Positions 9,726 to 17,977 of a stretch of DNA of 64,000 nt are shown one piece after another. The notes below the pieces were generated by a model, which was not told the DNA's origin, did not search any database, and was given only the letters and a program-made list of their open reading frames with translations. A program made the translations under genes and the position numbers. This DNA is from CALOFP01 sp942492635 (lineage in GTDB: Bacteria > UBP6 > UBA1177 > CALOFP01): the NCBI GenBank assembly GCA_942492635.1, contig CALOFP010000003.1, forward strand, positions 1,426,001 to 1,490,000, in the 5' to 3' direction. The first letter of the stretch is position 1. Each line of letters begins with the position of its first letter.

Positions 9726-10514
9726 CTACTCCCCCATTTTTTCAATTCTTTCAATAATTTCATTGTAAAGGTGGCGGTAGGCCCTTGAAATTTTGTGCTC
9801 CGGAAAGGCGTCGAAAACGGTTTTATACTCGCTTCTAGCCCTTTTCAGCTTAGTTGTGTTGGGAATTCTGGTATCAAAAAGCTGATCTCCGCATTTAGCT
9901 TTCAGCTGTCGACGAATTTCGTTATCGATTCTGTCGTTCTCCTTGTAGTTGGCAAGAACAATACCTAGAAGTTTTAACCTCGGATTGAATTTCCTCCTTT
10001 TTTCCGTGAACCAGTTGAGTATGTCCACTGAATCGAGAGTGTCCTCCGTGGAGTCGACCGGGGCGATTATGTAATCGGCGGCAAGATAGGCGTTTGTTGT
10101 AAGAAGACTGAGCGACGGCGGACAGTCCACAAGGATGTAGTCGTACACCTTCTTCAGCGGAGTGAGATAGTCCTTCAGTGTGTGATAGGAGTCGAGATTG
10201 GGTTGCTCCTCAAATTTCAGAAGATGGATGTTGCTTCCGACAAGATATAGGTTTTCAGCAAGTTCAAGGGGTTTTGGTCTTTTCCCGAGAAAAAGGTTGG
10301 CCACGTGATTCTCGTCATCCAACTTTCTTCTCCAACCTTTCTTCTCTCCCTCTTCGTATCTTCCGAGAAAGTAGTTTGTAACATTTCCCTGGCTGTCCAT
10401 GTCAACAACAAGCGTTTTTCCTCTTTTTGAAAACAGCGCAGACAGGTTTCTCGTCATCGATGTCTTTCCGTTTCCACCCTTGGGAATGGAAAAGGCTATG
10501 ATATTTCCTTCCAT
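9726..10514 (-). CDS. parA: ParA/MinD-family partition ATPase
   Basis: A 262-residue deviant-Walker ATPase. It has the Walker A motif IPKGGNGKTS with the signature lysine, a switch I region VVDMDSQGN, and Walker B YILVDCPPSLSLLT. ParA proteins form ATP-dependent dimers on the nucleoid and move or position DNA or protein cargo. I start at the ATG at 10514 because GGAGG lies just upstream and the motif follows within 12 residues. The longer frame to 10616 lacks a ribosome site and runs through likely control DNA. It is coupled to the small downstream gene and is divergent from lexA. No ParB with a ParB/Srx domain is present here, so the system may be a small two-gene partition cassette, possibly of plasmid or island origin. 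Confidence 0.85.
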   Translation of the reverse strand: MEGNIIAFSIPKGGNGKTSMTRNLSALFSKRGKTLVVDMDSQGNVTNYFLGRYEEGEKKGWRRKLDDENHVANLFLGKRPKPLELAENLYLVGSNIHLLKFEEQPNLDSYHTLKDYLTPLKKVYDYILVDCPPSLSLLTTNAYLAADYIIAPVDSTEDTLDSVDILNWFTEKRRKFNPRLKLLGIVLANYKENDRIDNEIRRQLKAKCGDQLFDTRIPNTTKLKRARSEYKTVFDAFPEHKISRAYRHLYNEIIERIEKMGE

Positions 10515-10530
10515 AAATCCTCCGACAGAT

Positions 10531-10586
10531 GATCGGTCGATTGATCGATCCAACCTGGAAACGGTCCACTTTAGAACCGGATCCGG
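10531..10586. promoter_or_regulatory. palindrome cluster upstream of parA (candidate operator or partition site)
   Basis: Two palindromes lie in the parA-lexA spacer. The first, 10531-10550, is an imperfect 20-bp palindrome with GATCG and CGATC ends (16 of 20 positions symmetric) and internal TCGAT repeats. The second is a perfect 10-bp CCGGATCCGG at 10577-10586. Partition loci commonly carry such sites next to parA. LexA or another repressor could equally bind here. Confidence 0.4.
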
Positions 10587-10704
10587 ATAGAACGCCCACA
10601 AAATCGACACAATCATAAACAGTTAATTCTTTTCCAAATAGCACATATGGGCCGGTATGTCAATGTTATCGAAGACATCGGCACATTCTCCCACGACAAA
10701 TTCC

Positions 10705-10732
10705 TTGCCTGTTTCATTTTTTCACATATAAT
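10705..10732 (+). promoter_or_regulatory. promoter of lexA
   Basis: TTGCCT (10705-10710), a 16-base spacer and TATAAT (10727-10732), 17 bases before the lexA start codon. No CGAAC-type LexA box is visible inside it, in contrast to the imu operon promoter at 50495-50522. Confidence 0.6.
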
Positions 10733-10749
10733 TCCATTCGGAGGTGACT

Positions 10750-11367
10750 ATGGAACGAGAACTGACATCGGCCCAGAAAAGGGTCTTCGAGGCAATTTCA
10801 ACATTCATCGACGAGAATCACTACCCTCCTTCGACAAGGGATATCGCAGATGCCCTGGGCCTTACTCCATCTACCGTACATGAACAGCTGAGGCGACTTG
10901 AAAGAAAAGGGTACATCAAGAGAAATAAGAACAGGGCGCGATCCATCGAAATTATTGAGGAGTACAGCGACGCTCCCCTTTCCGGCGAGAGTGTTGAAAT
11001 TCCGATTCTCGGAGAGATATCGGCCGGATCTCCGATCCTTTCAGAAGAAAATCACATGGGATACATCGAGGTGGATACGTCCATCACAACAAATGGAAAT
11101 TTCTTTGCACTCAGGGTAAACGGGTGCAGCATGAAAGATTGCGGAATTTATGACGGCGGATACGTGGTTGTAAAACAGCAGCCTGTTGCCAATTCGGGTG
11201 ATATAGTAGTCGCCCTTCTCGGTGGGGAGGCCACTGTAAAAAGGCTTAAAATAGAGTCCGAAGGTATTTTTCTCAACCCGGAAAATCCCGAATTCAATCC
11301 CATTGATGTTACACTCAGAGAAGATCTGCGCATACTCGGGAAGGTAATTTCCTTTGTGAAGAGTTAG
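10750..11367 (+). CDS. lexA: LexA SOS repressor
   Basis: A 205-residue LexA, the usual length. The N-terminal winged helix has HYPPSTRDIADALGL and TPSTVHEQLRRLERKGYIKR. The self-cleavage site Ala-Gly lies in EISAGSPI. The catalytic Ser is in NGCSMKDCGIYDGG and the Lys in ATVKRLK. LexA represses DNA-damage genes until RecA filaments trigger its self-cleavage. The ATG at 10750 has GGAGG five bases upstream; a GTG two codons earlier overlaps that site and is less likely. The recognition helix resembles Gram-positive-type LexA. This agrees with the CGAACAGATGTACG box in front of the error-prone polymerase operon in this window. Confidence 0.95.
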   Translation: MERELTSAQKRVFEAISTFIDENHYPPSTRDIADALGLTPSTVHEQLRRLERKGYIKRNKNRARSIEIIEEYSDAPLSGESVEIPILGEISAGSPILSEENHMGYIEVDTSITTNGNFFALRVNGCSMKDCGIYDGGYVVVKQQPVANSGDIVVALLGGEATVKRLKIESEGIFLNPENPEFNPIDVTLREDLRILGKVISFVKS

Positions 11368-11444
11368 CTGCAGAAAACTTTATCGAATCGAGTCGAGAGT
11401 AAAGACAGAGTCGAAACCGCTTTAAATTTCAACTCAATAGAAAA

Positions 11445-11909
11445 TCAGAAACTTTCTATGGTTATCTTCTCTGCAAGCACCTTGTTGTTGGCTTCCATGT
11501 ACTTGCGGAAACTCTTTCCGAAATTATCCGGCCTTTCCAGATACTTCTTCTCAATTTCTGCAAGTTTCTTCTGAGCCTTTCCGGTAATTCCGGAAAGCTG
11601 ACTCAACCTCTCGCTCCATTCGATAGACGGTTTTCCCGCGGGAAACAGAGAGTTTGCCTCTTCGATCAGTTCGGCCGATATTGTCAGTCCCAGATCCCTC
11701 AGTGCCTCCGGAAGAATAGAGGCGTTGTTACCGGAGGGGTTGCTGTAGTAGTCAAAAAGGCTGCTCCCCATCACCTCAGAATCAAGCTCTGCTGCAATGG
11801 CTACTTTCCGCTGATGGTGATTCAACGAATCCAGTCCATCCTTTCGGCTCTTCACCATAATGCCCCTCAGGAGCTCCCATACGTCGGTTTTGATATCTTG
11901 TTTCTTCAT
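11445..11909 (-). CDS. DUF4375 (DMP19-like) protein
   Basis: A 154-residue soluble protein with a GGAGG site before its ATG. The central segment matches the DUF4375/DMP19 pattern: an aromatic-rich turn (SSLFDYYSNPSGNNA), an EALRDLGL helix, then a helix ending NSLFPAGKPS. The founding member, Neisseria DMP19, mimics DNA and sequesters a transcription factor; most relatives are uncharacterised. The protein has a mix of charges and is not strongly acidic, so DNA mimicry is not assured. It is convergent with lexA. There is no further evidence for a link between the two beyond position. Confidence 0.65.
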   Translation of the reverse strand: MKKQDIKTDVWELLRGIMVKSRKDGLDSLNHHQRKVAIAAELDSEVMGSSLFDYYSNPSGNNASILPEALRDLGLTISAELIEEANSLFPAGKPSIEWSERLSQLSGITGKAQKKLAEIEKKYLERPDNFGKSFRKYMEANNKVLAEKITIESF

Positions 11910-12113
11910 GGTCTAACCTCCCAGTAGTTTGCCCATCCTCATACTATACGGCTATTTTCGGCATAAAACCAGTCCAATGAAAAGCCATCAACGGCTACAG
12001 CCAAACTTTTTGTATCAATTTTCTTGACAAAAATGAAATATTTTTTCTCCAAGCCATTGAATTTCTTTTCCGCGTGACGATAATGTCTATCGGATTTATC
12101 AATTGAGGAAAAA

Positions 12114-12914
12114 ATGAAATCACCAAAAGAAATTTCGCTGGAAAAGAAAATTCTGAAAAGGCTTTCCGGGGAACCTATGGAAATGGCAAAGCTTATCTTC
12201 GAAGATGAGGAGATACAGCATCTGCACGACTACGCCAATACGGTTTCAATTACGCGTCTCAACTTCAACGATCACGGTCCGGTTCACATGAGAACCGTCG
12301 CCCTCAACGCAATAACGATGATTGAAATTCTTAAGGAACAGGGAATCGTTTTCAATCTCGAAATTGAGAAGGTAGGTACTTTTGAAGACAGTATGGTTGC
12401 CGTTCTGCTTGCGTCCCTTCTCCATGATGTGGGAATGACGATCGGAAGGGAAAATCACGAGTTTAACAGCGCGCTGCTTGCCCTTCCCATAATCAACCGT
12501 CTTCTTGAAAAGCTTTTTCCCGGAGACATGAAAAGACGAACTGTCATCCGCTCGGTGGCGCTTGAGGGAATCACCGGCCATATGGCAACCCAGAAGATAC
12601 ACTCGATGGAGGCGGGTCTTGTGATGATCGCCGACGGATGTGATATGGAGAAGGGACGATCCCGGATTCCGATGATGATAAATGAGGATCCAAAACCCGG
12701 AGACATCCATCAGTACTCTTCCGCTTCGATAGAAAAGGTTTCCATTCTGAAGGGAACGGAAAAGCCGCTTCGAATCGAAGTGCTGATGAGCGCTTCCGTT
12801 GGATTCTTCCAGATTGAGGAGGTACTTTTCAAAAAGATCAGCTCAAGCCCTCTCCGTCCCCATATCGAACTTATTGCCGGAGTAAAGCAGAGGGAAAAGA
12901 AACGCTATCTCTGA
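12114..12914 (+). CDS. HD-domain metal-dependent phosphohydrolase
   Basis: A 266-residue soluble protein with HD-superfamily metal ligands in order: His in NDHGPVHMRTVALNA, the paired His-Asp in LLASLLHDVGMTIG, and a later Asp in MIADGCDMEKGRSR. HD proteins hydrolyse phosphoester bonds in nucleotides or cyclic dinucleotides; the substrate cannot be deduced. The ATG has a GAGG site 5 bases upstream. It is a single gene between lexA/DUF4375 and the secreted-protein cluster, with no obvious operon partner. Confidence 0.8.
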   Translation: MKSPKEISLEKKILKRLSGEPMEMAKLIFEDEEIQHLHDYANTVSITRLNFNDHGPVHMRTVALNAITMIEILKEQGIVFNLEIEKVGTFEDSMVAVLLASLLHDVGMTIGRENHEFNSALLALPIINRLLEKLFPGDMKRRTVIRSVALEGITGHMATQKIHSMEAGLVMIADGCDMEKGRSRIPMMINEDPKPGDIHQYSSASIEKVSILKGTEKPLRIEVLMSASVGFFQIEEVLFKKISSSPLRPHIELIAGVKQREKKRYL

Positions 12915-13037
12915 TTCCGAATTCAGGCGAATTATCCTATCTGCCGAAAGAATCGATGTTCGTTTTCAGCAAAAACAACTGAATTTCGATCATTTTCTTC
13001 AAACCGCAACCAAACAATATTCCAAATGATATCTTCC

Positions 13038-13134
13038 GGTTGAACGTGCCACCTAAACCAGAAACACCACATCGGTAAAAAATATCGACCTCTTATTTAG
13101 GCGGGACGAAAAACGATTTGTAAAAAACTATAAT
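13038..13134 (+). promoter_or_regulatory. 97-bp promoter element, copy A (dual inverted activator sites plus -10)
   Basis: Aligns without gaps to 17836-17932. Two blocks are nearly identical between the copies: the left block 13038-13056 (GGTTGAACGTGCCACCTAA, 17 of 19 bases shared) and the right block 13087-13111 (24 of 25 shared, core TTTAGGCGGGACGAAA). The left core CGTGCCACCTAA and right core TTAGGCGGGACG are inverted half-sites with centres 52 bp apart, about five helical turns. A TATAAT at 13129-13134 follows with no -35 hexamer; the right site lies where the -35 should be. This is the layout of an activator-dependent promoter, plausibly of AraC type. Confidence 0.7.
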
Positions 13135-13181
13135 TCCTCGAAACGCAATCAGGTCAACGTCTACAACCGGAGGAAACAACG

Positions 13182-14594
13182 ATGAAATCAAAAGTTAAAA
13201 TTTTTACAGCACTACTAATTTTCATGGTCGGTGCAGGGCTTTACGGAAACGACGATTGCTACAGGGTCAAACTCTCGGATATAAAAAATCCGCCGGACTG
13301 GCCGGAAATGTTTTACCGCGCCAAGGTATCTTCCGATCCGGTTTTGGGGAAGGCGGACATCGATGAAGACATGTTCATACATCTCTTCGGCACCTATGAT
13401 CCCCAAAAGGGAGAGTTCGACCTTGCAAGCAATAAAAACAAAAATTTGGGCTCCTGTGAACAGTGTTTAGTGCTCTTTGTTGACGATGAATACCAGAGGG
13501 TAAGCGATAACAACGACACAAAGGCAAAAATTTTCTTCCAGGTAAAGGGTACGATTACAATCGATGATTTTATTCCCACAGGAGGCGGTTTGTTCGGCAA
13601 AATGTCCAAGGGAAGCATAAAAGGGGTAAAGCTTAAGGAGTTCCGCATCAGAAATTGGGATACCGGTGAATTGAAAAATGTTAAAGATCCCGAGTGCGTA
13701 ATTATCGAAGACACGGAATGGGATACCATATGCACCCCCGACTGCAGCGGAAAGGTTTGTGGCGACGACGGCTGCGGAGGAAGCTGCGGAAAATGCGGCA
13801 ACGACCTTCAGTGCAACGCTGAGGGGTCAGAATGCAAACCCTACGACTGTAAAAAAGTGGAAATCACCGACATCAGGCATGCTGGGTATGAAGGAAGTCC
13901 TGAGTATTGGATGTCCGATACCCTTTCGGTAGGAGGATCCGAGGCCGACCTTTTCAACATGGCTCTGTTCGATGCAAAAGACGGTCAAACATACGATTTG
14001 GCAGATGAGACAAACGATAACCACAGCTACTGCGCCCAGTGTCTTCTCGTCTATGAGGACAACAAGGGAGGCGAAGAATTCAATAAGATCTATTACCAGC
14101 AGTCGGGAAAACTGACGGTTGAAGAGTTTCAACAGGACGCCTCGGGTGAAATCAACGGAAAATCAAAAGGTTACTACAAGGATGTAAGACTCGTCGAGGT
14201 GCAGATACAGGAAGGCACATACGACTCCATCGTTGTTCAGGGCGGAGAATGTCTTGAACTTAAAGACGGCGGGTGGAACACTGTGAATAGCGATCCTGTA
14301 ACTGTGCCGGATGAAGATAAGGACAGCGACCAACCGGACGAGGATCTCATAGAAGAAAATCCCGACAGCGATCATGTGGACAGTGGCTCCGACGAAAACA
14401 ACAGCGTAAATGATAAAAATGACAACGAAAATCCAGGAAGTACAGATGACGATAAAAGCGATTCGAACAACGGTCAAGACAACTCCGGAAACGGATCAGA
14501 TTCTTCCTCCGGTACAGGTGATGAATTTGATCAAACTGACACGGACACTCCTGAAGGTGAGGACGAGGCGGCCTGTTCAATTCTTTTAATATGA
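13182..14594 (+). CDS. secreted two-domain cysteine-rich protein with acidic linker and Cys-ILLI tail
   Basis: A 470-residue protein with a cleavable signal peptide (IFTALLIFMVGAGLYG). Two homologous domains start CYRVKLSDIK and CKKVEITDIR; each ends in an ECxxxxD pattern followed by a Trp-Asn/Asp-Thr. Between them is a cysteine knot, CSGKVCGDDGCGGSCGKC, a motif frequent in secreted proteins of Myxococcota-like bacteria. A Ser/Asp/Glu-rich linker of about 95 residues leads to the C-terminal ACSILLI. The tail is shared with 17978 and 28132 and may be a sorting or lipidation signal. It is a paralogue of 17978-19435, with which it shares its promoter element. Function unknown; an exported, surface-attached protein is inferred. 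A GGAGG site precedes the ATG. Confidence 0.85.
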   Translation: MKSKVKIFTALLIFMVGAGLYGNDDCYRVKLSDIKNPPDWPEMFYRAKVSSDPVLGKADIDEDMFIHLFGTYDPQKGEFDLASNKNKNLGSCEQCLVLFVDDEYQRVSDNNDTKAKIFFQVKGTITIDDFIPTGGGLFGKMSKGSIKGVKLKEFRIRNWDTGELKNVKDPECVIIEDTEWDTICTPDCSGKVCGDDGCGGSCGKCGNDLQCNAEGSECKPYDCKKVEITDIRHAGYEGSPEYWMSDTLSVGGSEADLFNMALFDAKDGQTYDLADETNDNHSYCAQCLLVYEDNKGGEEFNKIYYQQSGKLTVEEFQQDASGEINGKSKGYYKDVRLVEVQIQEGTYDSIVVQGGECLELKDGGWNTVNSDPVTVPDEDKDSDQPDEDLIEENPDSDHVDSGSDENNSVNDKNDNENPGSTDDDKSDSNNGQDNSGNGSDSSSGTGDEFDQTDTDTPEGEDEAACSILLI

Positions 14595-15029
14595 GGTCTC
14601 TCCTGAAGAGATAGAGACCGTTACCGGCTCGAAACAGTCTCTATCTCCCCTCCCCAGACGGACAAGATAAAGTTCGTCAGGACGCCCTATCCGTTCTCCA
14701 TTCAACAAATTCGGCCACATTTTCAGAGCTTTGTTTCAAAAACCACTTGACCTGTTTTATATCGCCGTCAAAATAAAAGAATTCGATTATCACAGATTCC
14801 ACAACAGACATTTAACCATATGTCATAACATGGATTTTTATTAACTTTGCAAACCACGTTCTTATTTCTTCAACTATTTTTTCAAGACATTAGATACCAT
14901 TCATATTCAAACGGTAAAATAGTCTTTCTCTACAGCCGCGAATTATCTGAATAAAATCTCGAAAACGCATTCTTGTTTAAATTTTAATATCGCTTATAAT
15001 AATGACATAAAAACCTTTAATGGACTAAA
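14595..15029. other. intergenic region with a strong inverted repeat
   Basis: Directly after the stop codon lies a perfect 11-bp inverted repeat: GAGATAGAGAC (14608-14618), an 18-base loop, and GTCTCTATCTC (14637-14647). An alternative 7-bp stem sits at 14595-14601/14613-14619. The two are mutually exclusive folds of the same transcript end. No T run follows, so it may protect the mRNA 3' end rather than terminate. The rest is AT-rich with no gene seen. Confidence 0.55.
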
Positions 15030-17789
15030 ATGATACGTTCCCATATATACATTCTAATTTTCACTTTTTTTTCAATAGTTTTTCTTTCCGATTCACTGCC
15101 CGCCCTCGATCCGTCAAAAGAGGTGCACCAGTTTGTGAGGGATAGCTGGCAAAGCAGGGACGGACTACCCCAAAATACCGTCTACGACATCATTCAAACG
15201 AAAGACGGCTACATATGGGTGGCAACCCAGGACGGCCTTGCCAGATTCGACGGAATATCCTTCACTGTTTTCGATACTCCCAATGCCGAGATATTCAAAA
15301 CCAGCTGGATATGGTCACTATATGAAGATAGAAGTAAAAACCTGTGGATAGGAACTCATAGAGGAGGTCTTATCCGCTATCAAAACGGCCGGTTCACAAA
15401 CTTCACGACAAAAGACGGACTTCTCAGCAACGAAATCAAATGCATTTACGGGGATAAATCAGGTCGTCTTTTCATAGGTACATACGGAGAGGGTCTCAAT
15501 ATAAGGGAGAACGGCGAATTCGCAGGATTCACCACCAGAGACGGCCTGCCCAGCAACAGAATCCGTGTCGTTATAGAGGACTCCTCATCAAATATATGGA
15601 TAGGAACAGAAGATAGCGGAGTTTCACTATTCAAAAACGGAAAGTTCACCAGGCCGGTGTCCAACGAACTCCTGTCGAAATCCAATGTAACAGCCATCAT
15701 CGAAGATAAGAAGGGAAACATCTGGATAGCTACCGACGGCAACGGCCTGTTCCGTATAAAAGGCTCATCCATATCCCATTTTTCAAAAAAGAACGGGCTT
15801 CCGGATGAAAGGATGAGCGATATCGCAGAAGACAGCAACGGCAACCTGTGGATATCAACATTTCAGGGTGGAATTGTAAAAATCAGCGATGAAAAAATTG
15901 TCCCCATGTCTATTGAAGAAAACAGTGACCCACTGCTATCCATCCTGGAAGATCGTGAAAAAAATCTATGGATTGGAACAAACGGCGGCGGTTTAATTCA
16001 GCTGAGGGACGGTAAAATCACCACATTTTCCACAGAAGACGGACTGACTCACCCCATGGCGACAGCCCTTTTTGAAAGCGCTGAAAGAGAGCTTTTCGCA
16101 GGAACATGGCAGGGAGGACTACATCTTCTTGAGAATGGGAAATTCAAGCCATTCCGATTCAACAGCAAGGAAGATGTAAAGACGATCCTCTCTATTTTCA
16201 AAGACAGCAGGAAACGACTGTGGATAGGAACAAAAAGCGCCGGACTCATAATGCACGACGGAACCGTATCCCGCTCCTTTGGAGAAAGGGACGGCCTTAT
16301 TTACAACAAAGTACTCTCCATTCTTGAAGACCGAAACCACATTCTCTGGTTCGGAACAAACCGCGGTCTGATCAAATATGACGGGAATAAATTTACCAAC
16401 TACACAAAAAAAGAAGGCCTGCCCAACAACCGTATCATAGCCCTTTTCGAGGACTCCAAAGGTAGATTGTGGATAGGAACCGACGGCGGAGGAATCGCCA
16501 TATTTGAAAACAACAAAGTCTCTCTGCTGGGTGTCGAACAGGGACTCTCAAGCAATCGTATCATGTCCATACTCGAGGACAGCAAAGAAAGAGTCTGGAT
16601 AAGCACATACGGTGGCGGCTTAAACCTCTTTCTCAATGGAAAATTTCACGCATTTCGTCAGAAAGACGGTCTCTTCGACGATGAAATCTATGTAGTTCTA
16701 CAGGATGCCAATGAAAACCTCTGGATGAGCTGCAACAAGGGAATTTTCATGGTTCCCATAAAGAATATTTTCGGGTTTCTTGAAAATAAGGCAGAACAAA
16801 TTCAATCAATTCCCTTCAACACAAAAGACGGTATGAAAAGCGTCGAGTGTAACGGCGGTTTCCAATACTCGGGTATAAAGAGAAAAGACGGTACCATGAT
16901 CTTTCCAACAAACAGAGGAATTGTCTCCATTCATCCCGATAAACTGAAAAAAAACAGTTATCCTCCCCCGGTCCATATTGAGAGTGTCGTAGCGGACGGC
17001 AGGAAAATTTTTCGAAAGAACGACATTGTTTTCGAACCCGGTACGGAGCGCCTGGAATTCAACTATACAGGTCTTACATTCACGATTCCTGAAAGAACAA
17101 AATTTCAATATATTATAGAAGGTTACGATAAGAAGTGGCACACAGTAACCGATAAGAGATCAGCAGTTTACATGAACCTCGGACCCGGCAATTTCAAATT
17201 CAAGGTGAGGGCGGCAAACAGCGACGGTGTATGGAGTAAGGAGAGCGCCCTTTTCAACTTCACCATATCCCCCTACTTCTATGAGACCGTATGGTTCCGC
17301 CTCGTCCTCTTCTCTCTTTTCGGTGTAGCACTCTACATAATGTTTGTTGTGCGATTCAAAAAGATAAAAGAAAAGAACAGAATACTCGAAGAAAAAGTGA
17401 AGGAAGTTGAACAAAAATACGAAAAAAGCAGGTTGGACAACGAACGAGCTGACATGTACATCGAATCGCTGTTGGACCACATGGAAAAGCAGAAACCCTA
17501 TCGCAAAAGTACATTGACTCTGATGCAACTTGCGGAAGAGCTCTCCATGTCCCATCTCTACCTGTCTCAGATCATAAACCTCAAACTTAATAAAACCTAC
17601 TACAGTTTTATTAACAGTTACCGCGTCGAGGAAGCCAAGGAGGCTCTTGCCGATCCGGAGAGATCAGATGAAAGCATACTTTCAATTGCCTTCGAAGCGG
17701 GATTCAATTCCAAGACAACATTCAACAAAGTGTTTAAGAACGAGACAGGAAAAACCCCGTCTCAATACAGAAAAGATCTCCTGCTATAA
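15030..17789 (+). CDS. Reg_prop/Y_Y_Y membrane sensor fused directly to an AraC DNA-binding domain
   Basis: A 919-residue one-component regulator. It has a signal peptide (1-26), then 14 two-component-regulator-propeller repeats (about 40-640; recurring LWIGTxxGG and DGL) that should form two seven-bladed propellers. Next come a Y_Y_Y domain (about 674-752), one transmembrane helix (about 757-778) and a coiled coil. The C-terminal AraC helix-turn-helix domain (about 818-915) shows LAEELSMSHLYLSQIINL and IAFEAGFNSKTTFNKVFKNE. There is no histidine kinase or receiver, unlike the hybrid two-component systems of Bacteroidetes with the same sensor. The periplasmic propellers would sense a ligand and the cytoplasmic AraC domain act from the membrane. 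It sits between two paralogous secreted-protein genes with matching promoters, its likely targets. No clear ribosome site was seen. Confidence 0.9.
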   Translation: MIRSHIYILIFTFFSIVFLSDSLPALDPSKEVHQFVRDSWQSRDGLPQNTVYDIIQTKDGYIWVATQDGLARFDGISFTVFDTPNAEIFKTSWIWSLYEDRSKNLWIGTHRGGLIRYQNGRFTNFTTKDGLLSNEIKCIYGDKSGRLFIGTYGEGLNIRENGEFAGFTTRDGLPSNRIRVVIEDSSSNIWIGTEDSGVSLFKNGKFTRPVSNELLSKSNVTAIIEDKKGNIWIATDGNGLFRIKGSSISHFSKKNGLPDERMSDIAEDSNGNLWISTFQGGIVKISDEKIVPMSIEENSDPLLSILEDREKNLWIGTNGGGLIQLRDGKITTFSTEDGLTHPMATALFESAERELFAGTWQGGLHLLENGKFKPFRFNSKEDVKTILSIFKDSRKRLWIGTKSAGLIMHDGTVSRSFGERDGLIYNKVLSILEDRNHILWFGTNRGLIKYDGNKFTNYTKKEGLPNNRIIALFEDSKGRLWIGTDGGGIAIFENNKVSLLGVEQGLSSNRIMSILEDSKERVWISTYGGGLNLFLNGKFHAFRQKDGLFDDEIYVVLQDANENLWMSCNKGIFMVPIKNIFGFLENKAEQIQSIPFNTKDGMKSVECNGGFQYSGIKRKDGTMIFPTNRGIVSIHPDKLKKNSYPPPVHIESVVADGRKIFRKNDIVFEPGTERLEFNYTGLTFTIPERTKFQYIIEGYDKKWHTVTDKRSAVYMNLGPGNFKFKVRAANSDGVWSKESALFNFTISPYFYETVWFRLVLFSLFGVALYIMFVVRFKKIKEKNRILEEKVKEVEQKYEKSRLDNERADMYIESLLDHMEKQKPYRKSTLTLMQLAEELSMSHLYLSQIINLKLNKTYYSFINSYRVEEAKEALADPERSDESILSIAFEAGFNSKTTFNKVFKNETGKTPSQYRKDLLL

Positions 17790-17835
17790 TTTTTTTCTGC
17801 ATCAAGCAAAACGTTTTTACTCAATATTTTCAATT

Positions 17836-17932
17836 GGTTGATCGTACCACCTAATAATACGGTACTGTTCAAAACATTATTTCTGACCTCTGATTTAGGC
17901 GGGACGAAATTCATTTGGAAACTTGCTATTAT
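17836..17932 (+). promoter_or_regulatory. 97-bp promoter element, copy B
   Basis: Ungapped match to 13038-13134: left block GGTTGATCGTACCACCTAA (17836-17854), right block 17885-17909 with core ATTTAGGCGGGACGAAA, then TATTAT at 17927-17932 in the same position as TATAAT of copy A. The intervening about 30 bases are not conserved, which points to protein sites with fixed spacing rather than a recent duplication. Confidence 0.7.
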
Positions 17933-17977
17933 TTGGCGAAGCTATCGATTTATCACAACTTTTAGAAGGAGAAAAAG

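Noticed and set aside
13038..13134. Riboswitch or sigma54 promoter reading of the 97-bp element
   Set aside because: The conserved blocks lie upstream of a proper -10 element, so they are not transcribed. Read in reverse they give TGGCAC/TGGTAC but no matching -12 GC element.
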